From the NCBI RefSeq assembly GCF_030435805.1, contig NC_081303.1, positions 74,995,910-75,059,909 of the forward strand: 64,000 nucleotides of DNA, given 5' to 3'. Positions 23,930 through 37,000 of the stretch are shown here, piece by piece. Each line of letters starts with the position of its first letter. Within the stretch, counting starts at the first letter, position 1. Source of the stretch: Mustela lutreola (Eukaryota > Chordata > Mammalia > Carnivora > Mustelidae). The notes below the pieces were generated by a model. The model saw only the letters and a list, made by a program, of their open reading frames with translations, was not told the origin of the DNA and made no database searches. The position numbers were made by a program, and so were the translations under genes.

Positions 23930-24350
23930 GCTTCTCTTTATTGAGCACTTGCTACGTGCCTGACTCTGTACAGAACCCTTTACATCAGGGCGCCTGGAGG
24001 GCTCAGTTGGTTGAGCGTCTGCCTTCAGCTCAGGTCACGATCCCAGGCTCCCAGGATCGAGTCCCACATCGGGCTTCCTGCTCAGTGGGGTCTGCTGCTC
24101 CCTCTGACCCTCCCCCTCTCATGGTTTCTCTCTCTCTCATTCATTCTCAAATAAACAAAAAATAATAATAATTTTAAAAGAACACTTTACATCCACTGAT
24201 TTAAAACCTTCAGCAACCCCGTGCAATAAATAAGCGTATCCCCACTGTTGAGATGCAGAAGTCTCGGCCAAAATCCCGGCCCTAGTCAGTGGCAGAACTG
24301 GAACTGGAATCCAAGCTTCTCAGGCTTGACTAGAGTCCTAGCCACGTGAA
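23930..24350 (+). repeat. MIR, split by a SINEC
   Basis: TTTATTGAGCACTTGCTACG, CAACCCCGTGCAATAAATAA, then GTGGCAGAACTGGAACTGG and TCTCAGGCTTGACTAGAG follow the MIR order on both sides of the younger SINE at 23988-24178. Confidence 0.8.
23988..24178 (+). repeat. SINEC inserted into MIR
   Basis: Can-SINE with target duplication AGAACCCTTTACATCA / AGAACACTTTACATCC in the MIR sequence (23972-23987 and 24179-24194). Confidence 0.94.
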
Positions 24351-26039
24351 CCTGGGGTCACAGGACAAGGGAGGCACAGGCAGAGCTCAGAGGGCCAGTA
24401 TTTGCTCAAAGAATATTTCAAATTGTTCAGTGATAAATTATCTTTTACATTGTACCCAGCAGTATCCAGATGTGAACCGAGATTTGGCCTTTTCACCCAG
24501 AGAAAAGGAAAGGCTCACAGGCACACAGTGCTGGGGCCGTGGGCACACAGTAGGTGTTTGGTTATTACCTTCGGAAAGAATAAAAAATCTTGAGGTATTG
24601 TTATTTTTGCCAGAACGAGACTCATTGCTTAATACACGAAGGCTTCCTTAAGCTGTTCTTATACGATAACGGTGTTATACGAGCATCTTTCTTATTCACG
24701 GATTTAAAGATTAGAAGGTATATTTCAGACCAGACTGCTGTTATTACCTGGGACCAGCTGAGTTTTCAAACGTGCAAGCAGAGGGTCCGAGCCTTGGGCG
24801 TCTGTAGCGATTTCTCGAGGTCGCTACAAACCACACAGCAGTGTGTTTTGCTTTAACATCTGTTAGAATTGGACTGTAATGGGTCTAGCTGCCTGAATTA
24901 AGTTTTCTGGAGAACACTGGGTGATTGGTGTAGGGTAAAGAGTTCAAAATGTTAAGTTTGTGGCAACATTTATGACTTGGTCAAGACCTGTGGCTGGTGT
25001 GCATCCATGTGGGACGGTAAGCTGGTTTCAAACAGAGGTGTCCTTGGTGTCTGTGATCAGCTGTTCCGTGTTCTCCGAAGATGACTTAGGGCCCCGGAGT
25101 GGGTTATAGAAACTCACAGGTTTACCTTACTCATCCATGTAGACTGTAACTTAGACCCCGCACCCCCCCCCCCGACTTGTCATTGCTGCTTCTCTGCCCT
25201 CCCGGACGCCTTGGAGTCCCCATCTCACTGTCTTTATCAGACTTAGTGGAACAGCGTCTCCCACAACCTGTTCCTGTGCCCCATCACCGCCACGTACACA
25301 GCGAATCTCTTTCCGCAAAAAAAAAAAGGGTCTGTCCGTCCAGTTGCGAATGGCAGAAACCAACCATAAACTGATGACAAAAAAGAGTCCCCCAGCCACC
25401 TGTGGTCACGTAACTGGGAGACCCAGAGACGAGCTTCAGGTCTGGCTAGATCTAAGGTTGAAGGAATGTCAGGAAGACCTTGCCCTGCCCTTTCTGTGTC
25501 TCGTTTTGGTTATTGCCTCATTTTCTCCTGCTGCTTTCTCTAGACATGCTGAAAAAGCTGAGCCCCGGCAGCCCCAAGCCGGTGACTGTAGGGTCCTCAT
25601 CCGCATCGTAGACTAATGACAGCGGCATCACTAGAGACAGGGATCCCGTGGCTGGCCAGGGCTGTGTCACAGGCCCGGTCCTATCCCTCCATCACCGCAC
25701 GGGGTGACCACTGTGTGTGCGTGTGCATGCACACGCCCTTAGCCCGCCTCTCTGAGGCCCTTCCAAAGCCTTCTGACTGGAGCGAACTGCCCTGATTTTG
25801 TGTGTCTGTCGAGTTGTTGCCATTGTCGTGGCTCTGACCCTGAGCCTCCTAACCCTTCCCGTGTGGCAGCTGCAGCCGCCCTTCCCCCCCCCCCCAGTTT
25901 CATCCGACTGACTGCCTCCCGGGAGCCGTCCGGGACCCCCATCAGTGAGTTAGGCTCCTTCTCTCCTGTTCGTGGGTAAACACCCGGACAGAGCCCTGCT
26001 GTAAAGCCGAGCACTCCCAGCCCGGGTTGGTGTTATTCC

Positions 26040-26220
26040 TCCTCTTAAAGTACGTGAACCAGCTGAGACCTGTGGTTTGTTGACTGCCCGTCTCTCCTCG
26101 TTGGAGCATCAGCTTTGTGAAAGTAATGAGGAGAAGAATTTTGTTTCTCTAGGACCTAGGACAGTGCCTGCACATATTTGTGCTTAATAAATGTTTATTA
26201 AATGAATGAATGACGATCTG
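26040..26220 (-). repeat. MIR 3' end
   Basis: GGACAGTGCCTGCACATATT and GTGCTTAATAAATGTTTATT then GAATGAATGA, the typical complement of a MIR-type 3' end. Confidence 0.7.
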
Positions 26221-26479
26221 CCCACAGGGAGAAAACACTGATGTCATGTTGGCGAGGACTCCAGTCTGTACGACAGACCACGTTCTCACTGTGAATTCTG
26301 TAACCCGGTACCGCGGGCCCCCCTGGAAAGGCAGAGGCACTCCCGAGGTCCCTGCAGACGCCAAGACTCAGGCCCCGCAGAGCAGCCACGTGGAAGTGCT
26401 TCCCTCCACGCTTAGCCCTTTCTGAACCGTGACGGTTTGTGTGTGGAGGTTCTTCCCATGGTTTGAGTCCGTTTCCTGG

Positions 26480-26570
26480 GGCATTTATTTTTAAAACATT
26501 TATTTGAGCACCTACAGTGTACCAGGCACTGGTCTAAGCCTTTTACAAATAACTCATTCTTCAGCTGGAG
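26480..26570 (+). repeat. MIR fragment
   Basis: TTTATTTGAGCACCTACAG, GTACCAGGCACTGGTCTAAG. Confidence 0.7.
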
Positions 26571-26660
26571 TTTTGGGAATAAGGGTTGTGAACTTTAAAA
26601 CTTCTTTTTTCTTCTTAAATACCAAAACACTCAAGAAAGTCTAAAAAAATCCCAATTAGA

Positions 26661-26773
26661 GGGACTCCTGGCTAGCTGGGTCAGAGGAGCAGGCAACTCT
26701 TAATCTCGGGATGCGGGGGGCGGGGGGATTCTAGCCCCATGTTGGGTGTAGAGATTACCTAAAATCTTTGAAA
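26661..26773 (+). repeat. Short SINEC variant
   Basis: Degraded head, AGCCCCATGTTGGGTGTAG, then an A-tail. Perfect 18-bp target duplication at 26643-26660 and 26774-26791. Confidence 0.88.
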
Positions 26774-27459
26774 AAAAAAATCCCAATTAGAAAATTCCGT
26801 GAGCAGTGAGACCCCTCTGTGCAGCCCCTCTCACCCCCCAGAGGTGTGCGCCTCCTTCTCGGGGAGGGGTTAGTGCGGCCGTTGAAGAAGTGAAATTAGA
26901 TCTACGTACCCAGGTGTGTATACACGGTATGGACATAAGATCTCGCCATGTGTCTGGTCGTCTGGTTGTCACCCAAGTGCCTCCCTGCTCTGCGTGCCCA
27001 GCCACATGCCTTCTCTCCCCTCCCGTGGCCTGGGTGCCTCCACTGCACCCACCAGTGGTCCCGGGGACACGGAGCCACCCAGCCAGGGGCGTGGGGGCGG
27101 CCATCAGGACAGGGTTGCTCGGGTGCTGGTCATCCTCTACAGGGAGGGCCCCGGGCCTCACAGAGCGCATCCATCCTCCGGGGTTGCTGTGCATTCCCCC
27201 AGGAACCCGTCCATGCCACAGCCACTCCTTTTGTTTCTTCTTTTAACACAGACCAGTAGTTCTGGTAGCGGTGGAGATTTGGGGGAGGGGCTAGCGTGTG
27301 AGCCCATACTTAACCTCCACCCACCTGCTGTGGGGCACAGAGCAGGCCAGGTCCTGACCCACTTCCAGAAAAGTGAGCCCCACGTCCTCTGCCACGCCCA
27401 GCGCTCCTGGTGCCTGTCCCCACCTGCCTACCCCAGGACTGGGCATGAGGAAAAGCTAA

Positions 27460-27960
27460 AAAAGGAAAAGCTTCACTACATTGTCTGGCTTTAATTTGCA
27501 TCTTCTGTTATAATTAAGTTTGAAATCTTTTTGCATGTGCTTACCATTTTTTTTCTATTTTTTAAATTTTCAGTTATTTCTCTATTCACCTAATTGCATT
27601 TAAGTTATTTTTTTAAATAAATTACACAAATGCCCTAAAAAACCTGAATATTTGCTCATGATAAAAACAAACAACTTTATTTGCTGTGGATATTTTTCTA
27701 ATTTGTTGTTTGCCATCTACTTTTGGCTTTTTCATTAAACATACAAAACACATTTTTCATTATTCTGTAGACAAATATTGTACTTTTTGATTTCTTGCTT
27801 TGCTTGTAAGCTTTAAAATGTTTTTTCTTCATTCTGTATTCTAGTATCTTATGTTTTGCTTTTTTATTACTTTAAAATGCTAATACTCAGTTTTTCTAAT
27901 TTTAAAATATTTGATGAAAATATTGTGTAATGTCTTAAATAAAATCAGTTTGAATTAGAT
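27460..27960 (-). repeat. L1 3' region fragment
   Basis: AT-rich. TTTAATTTGCATCTTCTG and GAAATCTTTTTGCATGTGC match the complement of the end of L1 ORF2. Confidence 0.6.
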
Positions 27961-28199
27961 GAAGGTCTGTGCTTTATTTTATGTTACACTAGTGTATGTA
28001 TCATATATTTTTCCATTTTAAAGTAACTTATTAACAAGTCAAAGCCTGTTGTATGCAGCTGAGGTTGAAACACATGTGTGGTTCTCAGAATTGTGTGTTC
28101 TTAGCTGCACAGGCAGCGTTTATCTGCGGCCGCCGGTCTCTCGTCCCACCGGCAGCTCCTCGATGGGTAGCCAAGACGATGGGTTTAGCCCCTTCCAGT

Positions 28200-28740
28200 T
28201 CCTCATCCCACTCTTTCCCTAAAGCTCTTTTTCATTATGATATAATTATGTACCGTAGACCATAAATGTTCCAATGAATACTGACAAATACATACCCATT
28301 TAATCACCGTCCCAATCAGGAAAATAGAACATTTCCATCACCCCAGAAAGGTCCTTCCTGCCCCTCCCTGGTCACCCCTGTCCCCAGAACTCTGCCGTCC
28401 CCACGGACTGGCTGTGCTGCTCTAAAACCTCACGTAAGTGGGATCCTACAACACGCACTGCTCTTGCCCTCTGCGTGGACACGCATCAGTGTCCGCGCGC
28501 GCCATGGGACGGACCTTCGGTTTGTTTCCAGCTTACGGCTTTCAGGAGTAAAGCTCTGAATATTTTTTTCTTCATTTTTATTGAGGTATAAAGCACATAC
28601 CATGAAATTTACGGCCTTAGCATTTTCAAGCGTACAGGGCAGTCGCGTTACCCACATTCACACTGTGAAGCATCCAGAACTTCCTCTCTTGCAAATCTGA
28701 AACTCTACCCATTAGGCGGCGGCTCCCCCCTCCGGGTCGT
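28200..28740 (-). repeat. L1M 3' end fragments
   Basis: GAACATTTCCATCACCCC, CGTAAGTGGGATCCTACAAC and TTTTATTGAGGTATAAAGC are complement L1M 3'UTR motifs, probably two pieces. Confidence 0.7.
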
Positions 28741-29039
28741 ACGTACCCCTGGCTCCGTGAGCGTCCTCATGCATGGCTCCTCATGGCCGTGTCTTTGTGT
28801 CTTCCTCGGGAAGCGCCCGGCAGTTCAGATGCTGGTTTGAGGGTGGTCGTGTGCTTCGCCTCGGGAGGAAGCGGCAGCCTCCGGAACGGTGACTCGGTTT
28901 CGCGTTGCTGCCAGCAGCATATGAGAGTTCCAGTTGCTCCATGTCCTCACCCGGTTGAGAGACTGGGACTCTGTTCATTTTAGCTCTCCCGGCGGCGGGG
29001 GGTCTGTGGTGTCTGACGGTGCTACCACATTGATGTTTT

Positions 29040-29240
29040 TTTTTTTTAAAAAATTTTATGTATTTATTTGACAGACAGAGATCACAAGTAGGCAGAGAGG
29101 CAGGCAGAGAGTGAGAGAGAGGAGGAAGCAGGCTCCCCGCGGAGCAGAGAGCCCAACGCGGGGCTCGATCCTAGGACCCTGGGATCATGACCTGAGCCGA
29201 AGGCAGAGGCTTTAACCCACTGAGCCACCCAGGCGCCCCC
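29040..29240 (-). repeat. SINEC (GATCACAAGTAGGCAGAGAGG tail type)
   Basis: Near-consensus complement Can-SINE with 14-bp target duplication CACATTGATGTTTT / CGCATTGATGTTTT (29026-29039 and 29241-29254). Confidence 0.95.
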
Positions 29241-29869
29241 CGCATTGATGTTTTAATTGTGTGTTTCCACGGCTGCTTCCATGACCAGGCTCTGAGCTTC
29301 GTAAGGGCAAGTTTCATGCCGTTTGTAGTTATCTTTTCATTCTTACTGACTCCCCCTATTTTGGGGGTGATAGATACTTTCTAACAGAAAAATTGAAAAT
29401 TGTAGGAGACTAAGAAATGAGTGAAAGTCCTGGTAATCCAACCCGTCCATGCAGGTCGGCGTCTTTCACGCACGCGGTGCCGTGGTGCTCTCACCATGGG
29501 CTCGTGGGTTCCGGCCTTGGTTGACTCGGCCCCTCCGCAGGGTCCCAGCCCGCCCGGCACTCTGTCATCTCAGGGCATTGCCTGGCCACGGCAAGGGACC
29601 TTTGCCACAAAAAACCCAGACAGCTTATTGTGTGTTCTTGGCCAAAACTGCCACGTGTCATTGCCAAGAAAAGCTGAATTGGTGAGAGAGGTCGTTGGAC
29701 TCAGCACAGTCCGCCCTCTGCGTCTGGGGAGGAGTCTGGCCTCGGGGAAGCGGGCTGTCTCAGGGAGGAAGGGTAACTGTGGGGCAGGTGGTCAGCAAGC
29801 CCTGCTCCTTCTGTATATTGTCTTCCGAAGCGAAAATTGTTCTGTTCACTTACTATGATTTAAACATTT

Positions 29870-30065
29870 GCCATGGTGTTAACTCTGTAAATACCACTTT
29901 TGTGTGTTGTAGAATCCATGGCTGTTCCAGAATCCACATGACCATGTCTCCAGCTGGAGACATTAAAGCTGTTTTCAGTTTTTTCCCTGTTGTAAACCAT
30001 GCTATAGCCAACATAACTTTTCATACTGGATTTCAAATTCTCTTCCCCAAGGTAGATTTTTAGGA
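29870..30065 (-). repeat. L1M 3' fragment
   Basis: GCTGTTTTCAGTTTTTTCCC, GTTGTAAACCATGCTATAGC and ACATAACTTTTCATACTGG follow the complement L1M 3'UTR order. Confidence 0.65.
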
Positions 30066-30099
30066 TTTTATTATTATGTTTATCAATCATGACTAGTAA

Positions 30100-30235
30100 T
30101 AGAGTTATAATTTTTTCAGTAAGCTCCATGCCCAATGTGGAGCCCAACATAGGGCTTGAACTCATGACCCTGAAATCAAAACCTGAGCAGAGACCAAGAC
30201 TTGGACCTTCAACTGACTGAGCCACCCAGGTGCCC
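30100..30235 (-). repeat. SINEC, older short variant
   Basis: CCCAACATAGGGCTTGAACT, CATGACCCTGAAATCAAAAC, ending in ACTGAGCCACCCAGGTGCCC. Confidence 0.85.
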
Positions 30236-31109
30236 CTAAATTACATTATTATTAATAATTGTTGTTGACTATTAACTGAGGTTACGAACATTTGAGACAT
30301 TTGACACACAACGTCCAGCTGCCTTAAAAACCAGTGGACGCCTTCGCTGGTCTCACCACCGGTGTCGTCGAGAGTCTGCCTCTCCTCCTTTGCTTCCCCC
30401 CCTCGTTCTTTGATCCGGTCATTGGTGTGTGCTCACCCCCCAGATGTTTGCGGAGCACCTTCCATTGCCAGAGCACTGAGCTGGGTCACGGGCGTATGAG
30501 GCTCACGTGCTCAGGACAGACAGACATGAGTAATCAAACGATCGCGCAAATGTGTAGCTTTTTAAGTAGCGATAAAGACTACAAAGAAAACTCTCCTACA
30601 GTTATGGGAACTATAAATTTTATATGCCTTCTGCCCTCTGGCGTAGGGACAGGGCTTGAGGAGAAAACAGTGTGTGACTTGGCTTTTTCAAGGCAGCAGG
30701 AGTGCTCTGCGGCCGTTGGACAAACAGAATAGAACGTGACTTTAGTGAAGTCTGATGAGCGGAGGTTTGGCGGGGAAGTGGGGCGCGCGGCACACCTTGC
30801 TAGGACCTTGGGCCTTTATTCAAAGACCAGTGGGTAGCTGTGACGGGTTCAAGGTCGGGAGATGGCGATGACCGGATCATATTTGAGAACATTCTGGGTA
30901 GGGCCAGAGCGGATTCCTAGAGTCCAAGGCTAGATTGTGAAGGTTAGCATCGGGTCCCCAGCCAGCACTGAGTAATCTCATTTTGCATTGCCAATTTTGT
31001 GAATGGAGACATAGACCGTACTATGTCATTACTTATGGGTGTGGTTGAATGTTTTCCCAAGTGTTTCACAGGCTGTCATACTTGTGTGTGTGCAAGTGTC
31101 TTGTTACTG

Positions 31110-31340
31110 GCCGCGGTTCCAGCGGGGACAGCTCAGTGTCGTGGCCCAGGGCACCTACTTTGGAGCCAGAATGCCTGAGTCGGAATCCTGGCTCTGGGAG
31201 CTGCTGGCTGTATTACCTTGAGCAACCTCTGTGGCTTTGGTCTGCCTCAGTTTCCCCTTCTGCAGCATGGGGTCTGCAGTAGTGTCCCTCTCTCCCCGGT
31301 GACGGTGGGATGCAAGGCTGGAGCACGGTGCTGGCCCCGT
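31110..31340 (-). repeat. MIR
   Basis: TTTGGAGCCAGAATGCCTG, CCTTGAGCAACCTCTGTGG, CTGCCTCAGTTTCCCCTTC, the complement of MIR. Confidence 0.75.
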
Positions 31341-31419
31341 GAGCTCTGCGTCTGTTCACGTGTGTGTTTATGAGCTTGGCCTTGCCTGTGTGTTGTAACA
31401 GTGACTCCCTCCCTGGTTT

Positions 31420-32400
31420 TTTTAATACATTTTTAAACATATTTTCAAACAATGTCATATTTTTTGAAGTACGAGACTTCTCTACAGTGAACAGAGCCCT
31501 TCTCCCTTCTGATGTCTTCCGCTGCTATGAAGTAAGTCATACATACTGACTTTGTTTCTTAGTGTTTTTATTTAAATACAGATAATCCTTTAATCCATTT
31601 GTAATTTATTCTGGCTTATTAATATAAGGCAAGGCTCTAAATAGATTTTTTCCCCCCAAAAGCCAATGAATTGGCTGAGCTCCGTGTTTTGACACCCCCT
31701 CCCCTCACGGCTGCTTTTGGCTTCCTTCCTGCCGCCCTGCCTACATTGGACCCGCACACACACTAGGTCTGTTTAGGGAATGTGGTTCTGCTCTGTCCGT
31801 CTGTAACTCCATTATTGTTCGATACCAGGACGGCCGTGAATTAATTAGTGTAACTGTCTTCTTTCCGGTCACTTGGTCAGATATGCTCCCAACTGCTCTA
31901 ATCTCTTCAGAAATTGCAGTAAACCATTCTGCGTTCAGCTCTTGCTGGCGTCCAGAAACTGTCCTGCCGTCACGTGTGGGGTGGGTGTGCCTTCTGTCTC
32001 AGACTTCTTCAGAAATTTATACTTCTCCCCACATAGGCTGCTCACGGCCCTTGAGATTATTCCTGGATGTTCTCTGCCCCTTTTTAAAAAATGTTTTATT
32101 TGCTCTTAAAAAATACATTATTTTTGTCCTACATATTAGGAAGAAGTTGTATTTTGTATAGTTTTCTTATATCCAGCCATATTCCTTGACTGCCCTTGGT
32201 CTCTAAAAGTTTTTCATTCTGCAATCAATTAGAGTTTTGATATTATCTGCACATAATCTGTTGTGGTTTTTTTACTTTTATCTCGTGTTTCTGTTTTCCA
32301 TTATATGCTAATTTCTAAAACAATTTTGATACCATATTTCTTTCATTCCAAGACAGTTGAGCACAGAACACGCTACCAAGTCAATAGTAGTTTTGGGGGG
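31420..32400 (-). repeat. L1 ORF2 fragment
   Basis: Antisense L1 ORF2: TTTAATCCATTTGTAATTTA near 31590, TTCTTATATCCAGCCATATT near 32165, GATATTATCTGCACATAATC near 32237. Confidence 0.65.
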
Positions 32401-34438
32401 CTACCACATGAAATTTTCCACACGTTGTAATTCACATTATAGTATCAGAAATGTTAGGGGTGCATCTCAGAACTGAAGAAATAAAATAACAGTAGAATGG
32501 CAGCCCTCCGTATTTTCTCATTCTAGTGGGAATGTCTAACCAATTTTAGATACGATATTGGCTGTTGGTTTGTTGTTCTATTTTTTCAGATGAAACAAAG
32601 TATGCTAATTCTGCTGGATGGTGAAGGAAAGGTGCGCTGTTGGCTTAGCTAGCGAGTGGAGCTAGGGCTGCGCACATGTCTTCTCTGACCGCGCACACGT
32701 CCTCTCCGACAGCCAGTCCGTGTCTGCATTCTGCCCCGGGTGCCTTGGATCCGCAGATCCCTGGCTACAGGGCAAGGGCTCTGCTTGTTTTGCAGTGGGA
32801 GCTCCCAGACCATCCCTGACCATCAAGGACCGGATTCGTTCCCCAGAGCTGTGGGGCAAATCACCTCAGATCCGGCAGAGTCCCAGAGGCCAGAGATCCA
32901 AAATTCCTGCCACTGGGCCGAAGTCACGGTGTCCCAGGGCTCGCTCCCACCAGGGGCTCTCGGCGAGAACCCCTTCCAGTTTCTGGGTGCTGCCTATGTT
33001 TCTTGCCTTGTGTCTGCATCACTCCTGTCTGCAAGGTCAGCCTCCTCAACTCTCTGTCTTCTCACCAGCTCCTACTCTGTGTAGCTGGTATGTTTGTGAA
33101 CTTGTCAATGCTGAAGAAAATGTTTTTAAAGACCTATGTTAGGAATAGCAAAAGCCTTTTTCATTCCCTTTTTGAATAACACTGTGGACACCTGGAAATG
33201 CTCCAGTTCAGGGTCCCGAGAGTGCGCTGAGTTCTGCGCGAGTCCCACAGCCTCCGTCCCTCCTCCCATCCCCAGTGTCCTCCTCAGTCTCTATCTAGCT
33301 CTACGGCAGCTGGGAGAGGAGACAGGCAGAGCACATTTCCTCTAAGACTGTTACGAAGACAGCATTAAAAACTGCTCAGTTAAGACTAGAGAGCTAAAAG
33401 AAAAAAGTAAAGTCAGCATATCATTTATTTAGTAAATTGGTCATTCAAGGAATTGGCCGCCTGGCAAACGGCTGTTCAGCAGTTGGCTATTGGGGACATC
33501 AGGCTACTCACCCGGGAACCGTGCAGGGCTGAGGGCAGAGGCTGAGCCTGCCTAGCCCCGGGCCGCACCTGCCCCTCTGCCTCCTGCAGACCATGGAGAT
33601 GGGGCATTATGCCTGCAGGAAGCTGGGACTAAGCCCATCCACTCGCAGGCCGGGCCCCAGGGATGAAGAGAAGGCGAGAGAGAATGGGAGGTCCCCCCTT
33701 CGGACCCTGACTCCGAGGAGCCCCAGTCTGGGCCAGTAGCCAGACCAGCAAGCAGTCATGCGCCCTGTGCCTGGCGAGCCTCACATAGGAGAGGCAGATT
33801 AAGAGAGTTTGGACTTGATGCATAAAGTCACAAGAAGGTCATCTTTGGGGTTCTAGAAGACTAAATGTGTGTTGATGGCTTGAACTTCCATGTGAAATAT
33901 TTAGCACTGGCCTGGCAGCCAGTGTTCTTACATGGTGTGGCTATTGCTAACATTGTATCTTTCACGTATGGTAACACTTGCTCTCAGCTAAACGTTGGTA
34001 AATACCACTTTTCTTTCATTACTGGACACTTTTGATTGGGTACAGTGGGTTCCTGCTGTTTCAGGGGCTGTTGGAGACCTCTGTGTCTTAAGTCCTGGAG
34101 GCGTCTCTTACCATAGCTTCCGAAGCCAGTCTGGTGACCGAGCCCTGGCGTCAGCGCAGACACAGCTGCAGAGCGCGGCTCAGCGGTCGAGCGAGTCACC
34201 AGCCCGCGTGCGGGAAGCCTCATGGGCTGTCAGAGCAAGTGGGCTCGTTGCGGGGAGCCCCTGAGAGTGCCAAGACGGTGTTCATGCGGCTGCTGCGGGA
34301 GCCGTTCCAGTGAAGCAATAAATCTAGTGACGAAGAACTGAGGGGGACTGACAGCAGAGGCGGGCAGTGCAGGCACGCCCCGAAGCTCTGCGATTTGCTT
34401 GTCATGGATTAAGTAAGAGTGAAGAACAGGACTTTATT

Positions 34439-34634
34439 GGGGCGCCCGGCTGGCTCTGTGGGTTTACCGTCTGCCTTCGGCACAGGTCATGATCCCAGGG
34501 TCCTGGGATTGAGCGCCGCATCTCGGGCTCCCCGCTCAGCGGGGAACCTGCTTCTCCCTCTCCCTCTGCTGCTCCCCCTGCTTGTGCTCTCTGTCTGTCA
34601 AAGAAATAAATAAAACCTTAAAAAAAAAAAAGAA
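34439..34634 (+). repeat. SINEC
   Basis: Full Can-SINE with 17-bp target duplication AAGAACAGGACTTTATT / AAGAACAGGAGTTTATT (34422-34438 and 34635-34651). Confidence 0.95.
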
Positions 34635-35779
34635 AAGAACAGGAGTTTATTTTTGTGTATGCCCTGTTCTGAAATGAGGCCTAGTAGTTAAAAGTAACTT
34701 AGTAATTTGTTACTTTTTAAATAAAATGTTGCGAGTTAAGTAGCAAACACTTGTAGGTAGGACGTTCTTGAGGCATCGCTGCTCTGAGCAAATATTGAAG
34801 GAGTTCGCAGGCGTCTGCTTTCCGGAAGGGACGTACATGGTTCCACTGGGCATGGCCCAAACCCGTGTAAGGTCTGGCTGTAGGAGACGCCGGGGTCAGA
34901 GGACCGCTGTCAGTATGCACGCCGTCCGGTTATACGTGAGTAAATGAATCGGTTCAAAGCCAGACTAACGTTTATATTTAAAAGCAAAGATAACTGAGAT
35001 TGGAAACTAAATAACGCATGCTTCCCGGTGCTTGGGGGCCCCTAGTGGCCCGGAACCGAGCTCGGCATCGCGGAGTGAGGGGCTGTTGTGCACACACGGT
35101 ATCCTGGGTGGTAACCCTGGGGTAGGCAGTTGCTGGCCAGGAGCTCTAGGTATACGCACGCAGGGGAACTCAGCAAGTGGACCCTCCTGGGCCCTAGATG
35201 GGGGCGTTGCACGTTCACGGTGCCTTTATGCTCAGAGGAGGCACGGGAAAGTTCTGCACTGGCGAATTAACTGCAGAGGATTGCGGGCAGTTCATTCCCA
35301 TTTTCTGATATTTTCTGCAAATGACATGTTACTTTGGGTTCATTTTTTTTTTTTAAGTGCTCCACATAGTTTGTTGAGTCCCTACATGAGAACAGGACAG
35401 AGAGTGACATCAGCACCTCACCACTGAGTGGGAGGCTGCAGGGTGGCGGTGGGGGGAGCCAGGTGCTGTCAGGGCAGAGGCTGGGAGCCCATGTCCTTAC
35501 AGGCCCTCACTGACCCTCCGGAGTGCGTGTCCCCTTCTGCTGCAGCACTGCATCCCAAGTCAGGGCCAAAGGGACGCAGGTGGTGGTGGGGGCTGCGACT
35601 GAGGCTTTTCTAGACGAGCTTGTAGAAGGGCAGAGTCTGTGGGATTGTTTAGCCACAAGGCAGGAAAACAGACGTAAGACCTAACACGTTTCACTTACGT
35701 GGGAAGTAGAACCCAAGGAACAGACTGGAAGAACAGTAGGGAGAGCTTGTGGCGATTTCTAACCTTTTCAGGTGAAGTG

Positions 35780-36500
35780 TAGCACATCCTTGCACAAGTG
35801 TGCATAAAGCACAAGTGTGCAACGTAGTGGACTGTGGGAACGGTAGCCAGCACCCACGTTAATAACTAGAATGTCACCCACACCCGGAACATTCCTTCTA
35901 AGTCAGAGGCCCTCCTTCTTCCCTAGAGGTAGTCCCGTCCTGGCTTTGACGCAGTGCCTGCAACGGTCCCCGCTGGTTTGGGACTTCATGTACTGCGGAC
36001 CAGAGAGGACGCGTGTGACCTCCTCCCGTGCCCACTGTCATGTTTCGGTAATTACCCGGTAATCGTTGCGTGTGGTAAAGCGCTGTCACGCCTGCTGCTG
36101 TAGAACATCCTGTCATCCCTTCTACAAGCCACCCTTCATCCGTTTTCCTTTTCACGGACTCTGGGATGCCTCCAGGCTGGGAGCTGTTAGGAATAAGGAA
36201 CTGAGCTCCACGCACACGCAGCCACGTCCGGAGGTGGAATTGCTAAGAATTGCATGTGTATCGTCACACCTTCCTCCATAATGGTAAACCGGTTTCCTGT
36301 GGTGATCGGAGTGTTCTGCCGCCGCCGAGCTCCCACCTGGGCTGTCCCCATGGTCAAGGATGGTCAAAGTGCCTGTCTGGGGGATGGGCAGTAAGTCTCT
36401 GGGCTTCTGAACATTTCCCCCAGGCAGTGAGAAGTATTGAGTGCTGTTTTGTAGGTTTGTTGATCTTTTCAGTTTCTTCCTTGGACGTTCCTGTTCTTTC
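35780..36500 (-). repeat. L1M 3' region fragments
   Basis: GGAGGTGGAATTGCTAAG, TTCCTCCATAATGGTAAACC and TTTGTTGATCTTTTCAGTTT match the complement of an L1M 3' end. Boundaries are approximate. Confidence 0.6.
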
Positions 36501-36839
36501 TACCCAGGGTCTGTTGGTCAGCTAGCCAACCCTGTGAAGGGCGCTGTCTGTGAGTTACACCTGTTCCTGCCTGGAGGAGAAGACTCTTCGGGGCAGATAC
36601 ATAAGCCAGTAATTCACAGCATTGCCACCATTCTCAGCCGCCTTTCCCCACCAGGGGGGCATTGTCCCCAGTGTTTTCCACCTTCTGCAGCGCTCACTAG
36701 GTGCTTTGGGAAGTTCTCTTTGGTGACGAGTCATTTTTGGAGGATGGGGGTAGGTGCTGAGTCATGGAGAAGCACAAAATTAGGAATGGCCAAGGGCACC
36801 CCCCCAGGCCAGAGTGGACTGAGGCTTCCCTGGAGGTGA

Positions 36840-37000
36840 CATCTTGATCAAGCAGGGTTTGAAAGACTGTCTAATCAGGAGTGGAACAAGTGCGTTCCAG
36901 GCCAAGGAATAAATGTGCAAAGGCACAGCGGAGAAAGCGCACTGCACTGGAAACGTGTTATCGGGATGTCACACGCTGGAAAGGGGGGATGGTGGAGAGA
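36840..37000 (+). repeat. L2-like fragment
   Basis: GTGCGTTCCAGGCCAAGGAA and TGTGCAAAGGCACAGCGG are typical of L2-type repeats. Diverged. Confidence 0.5.
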
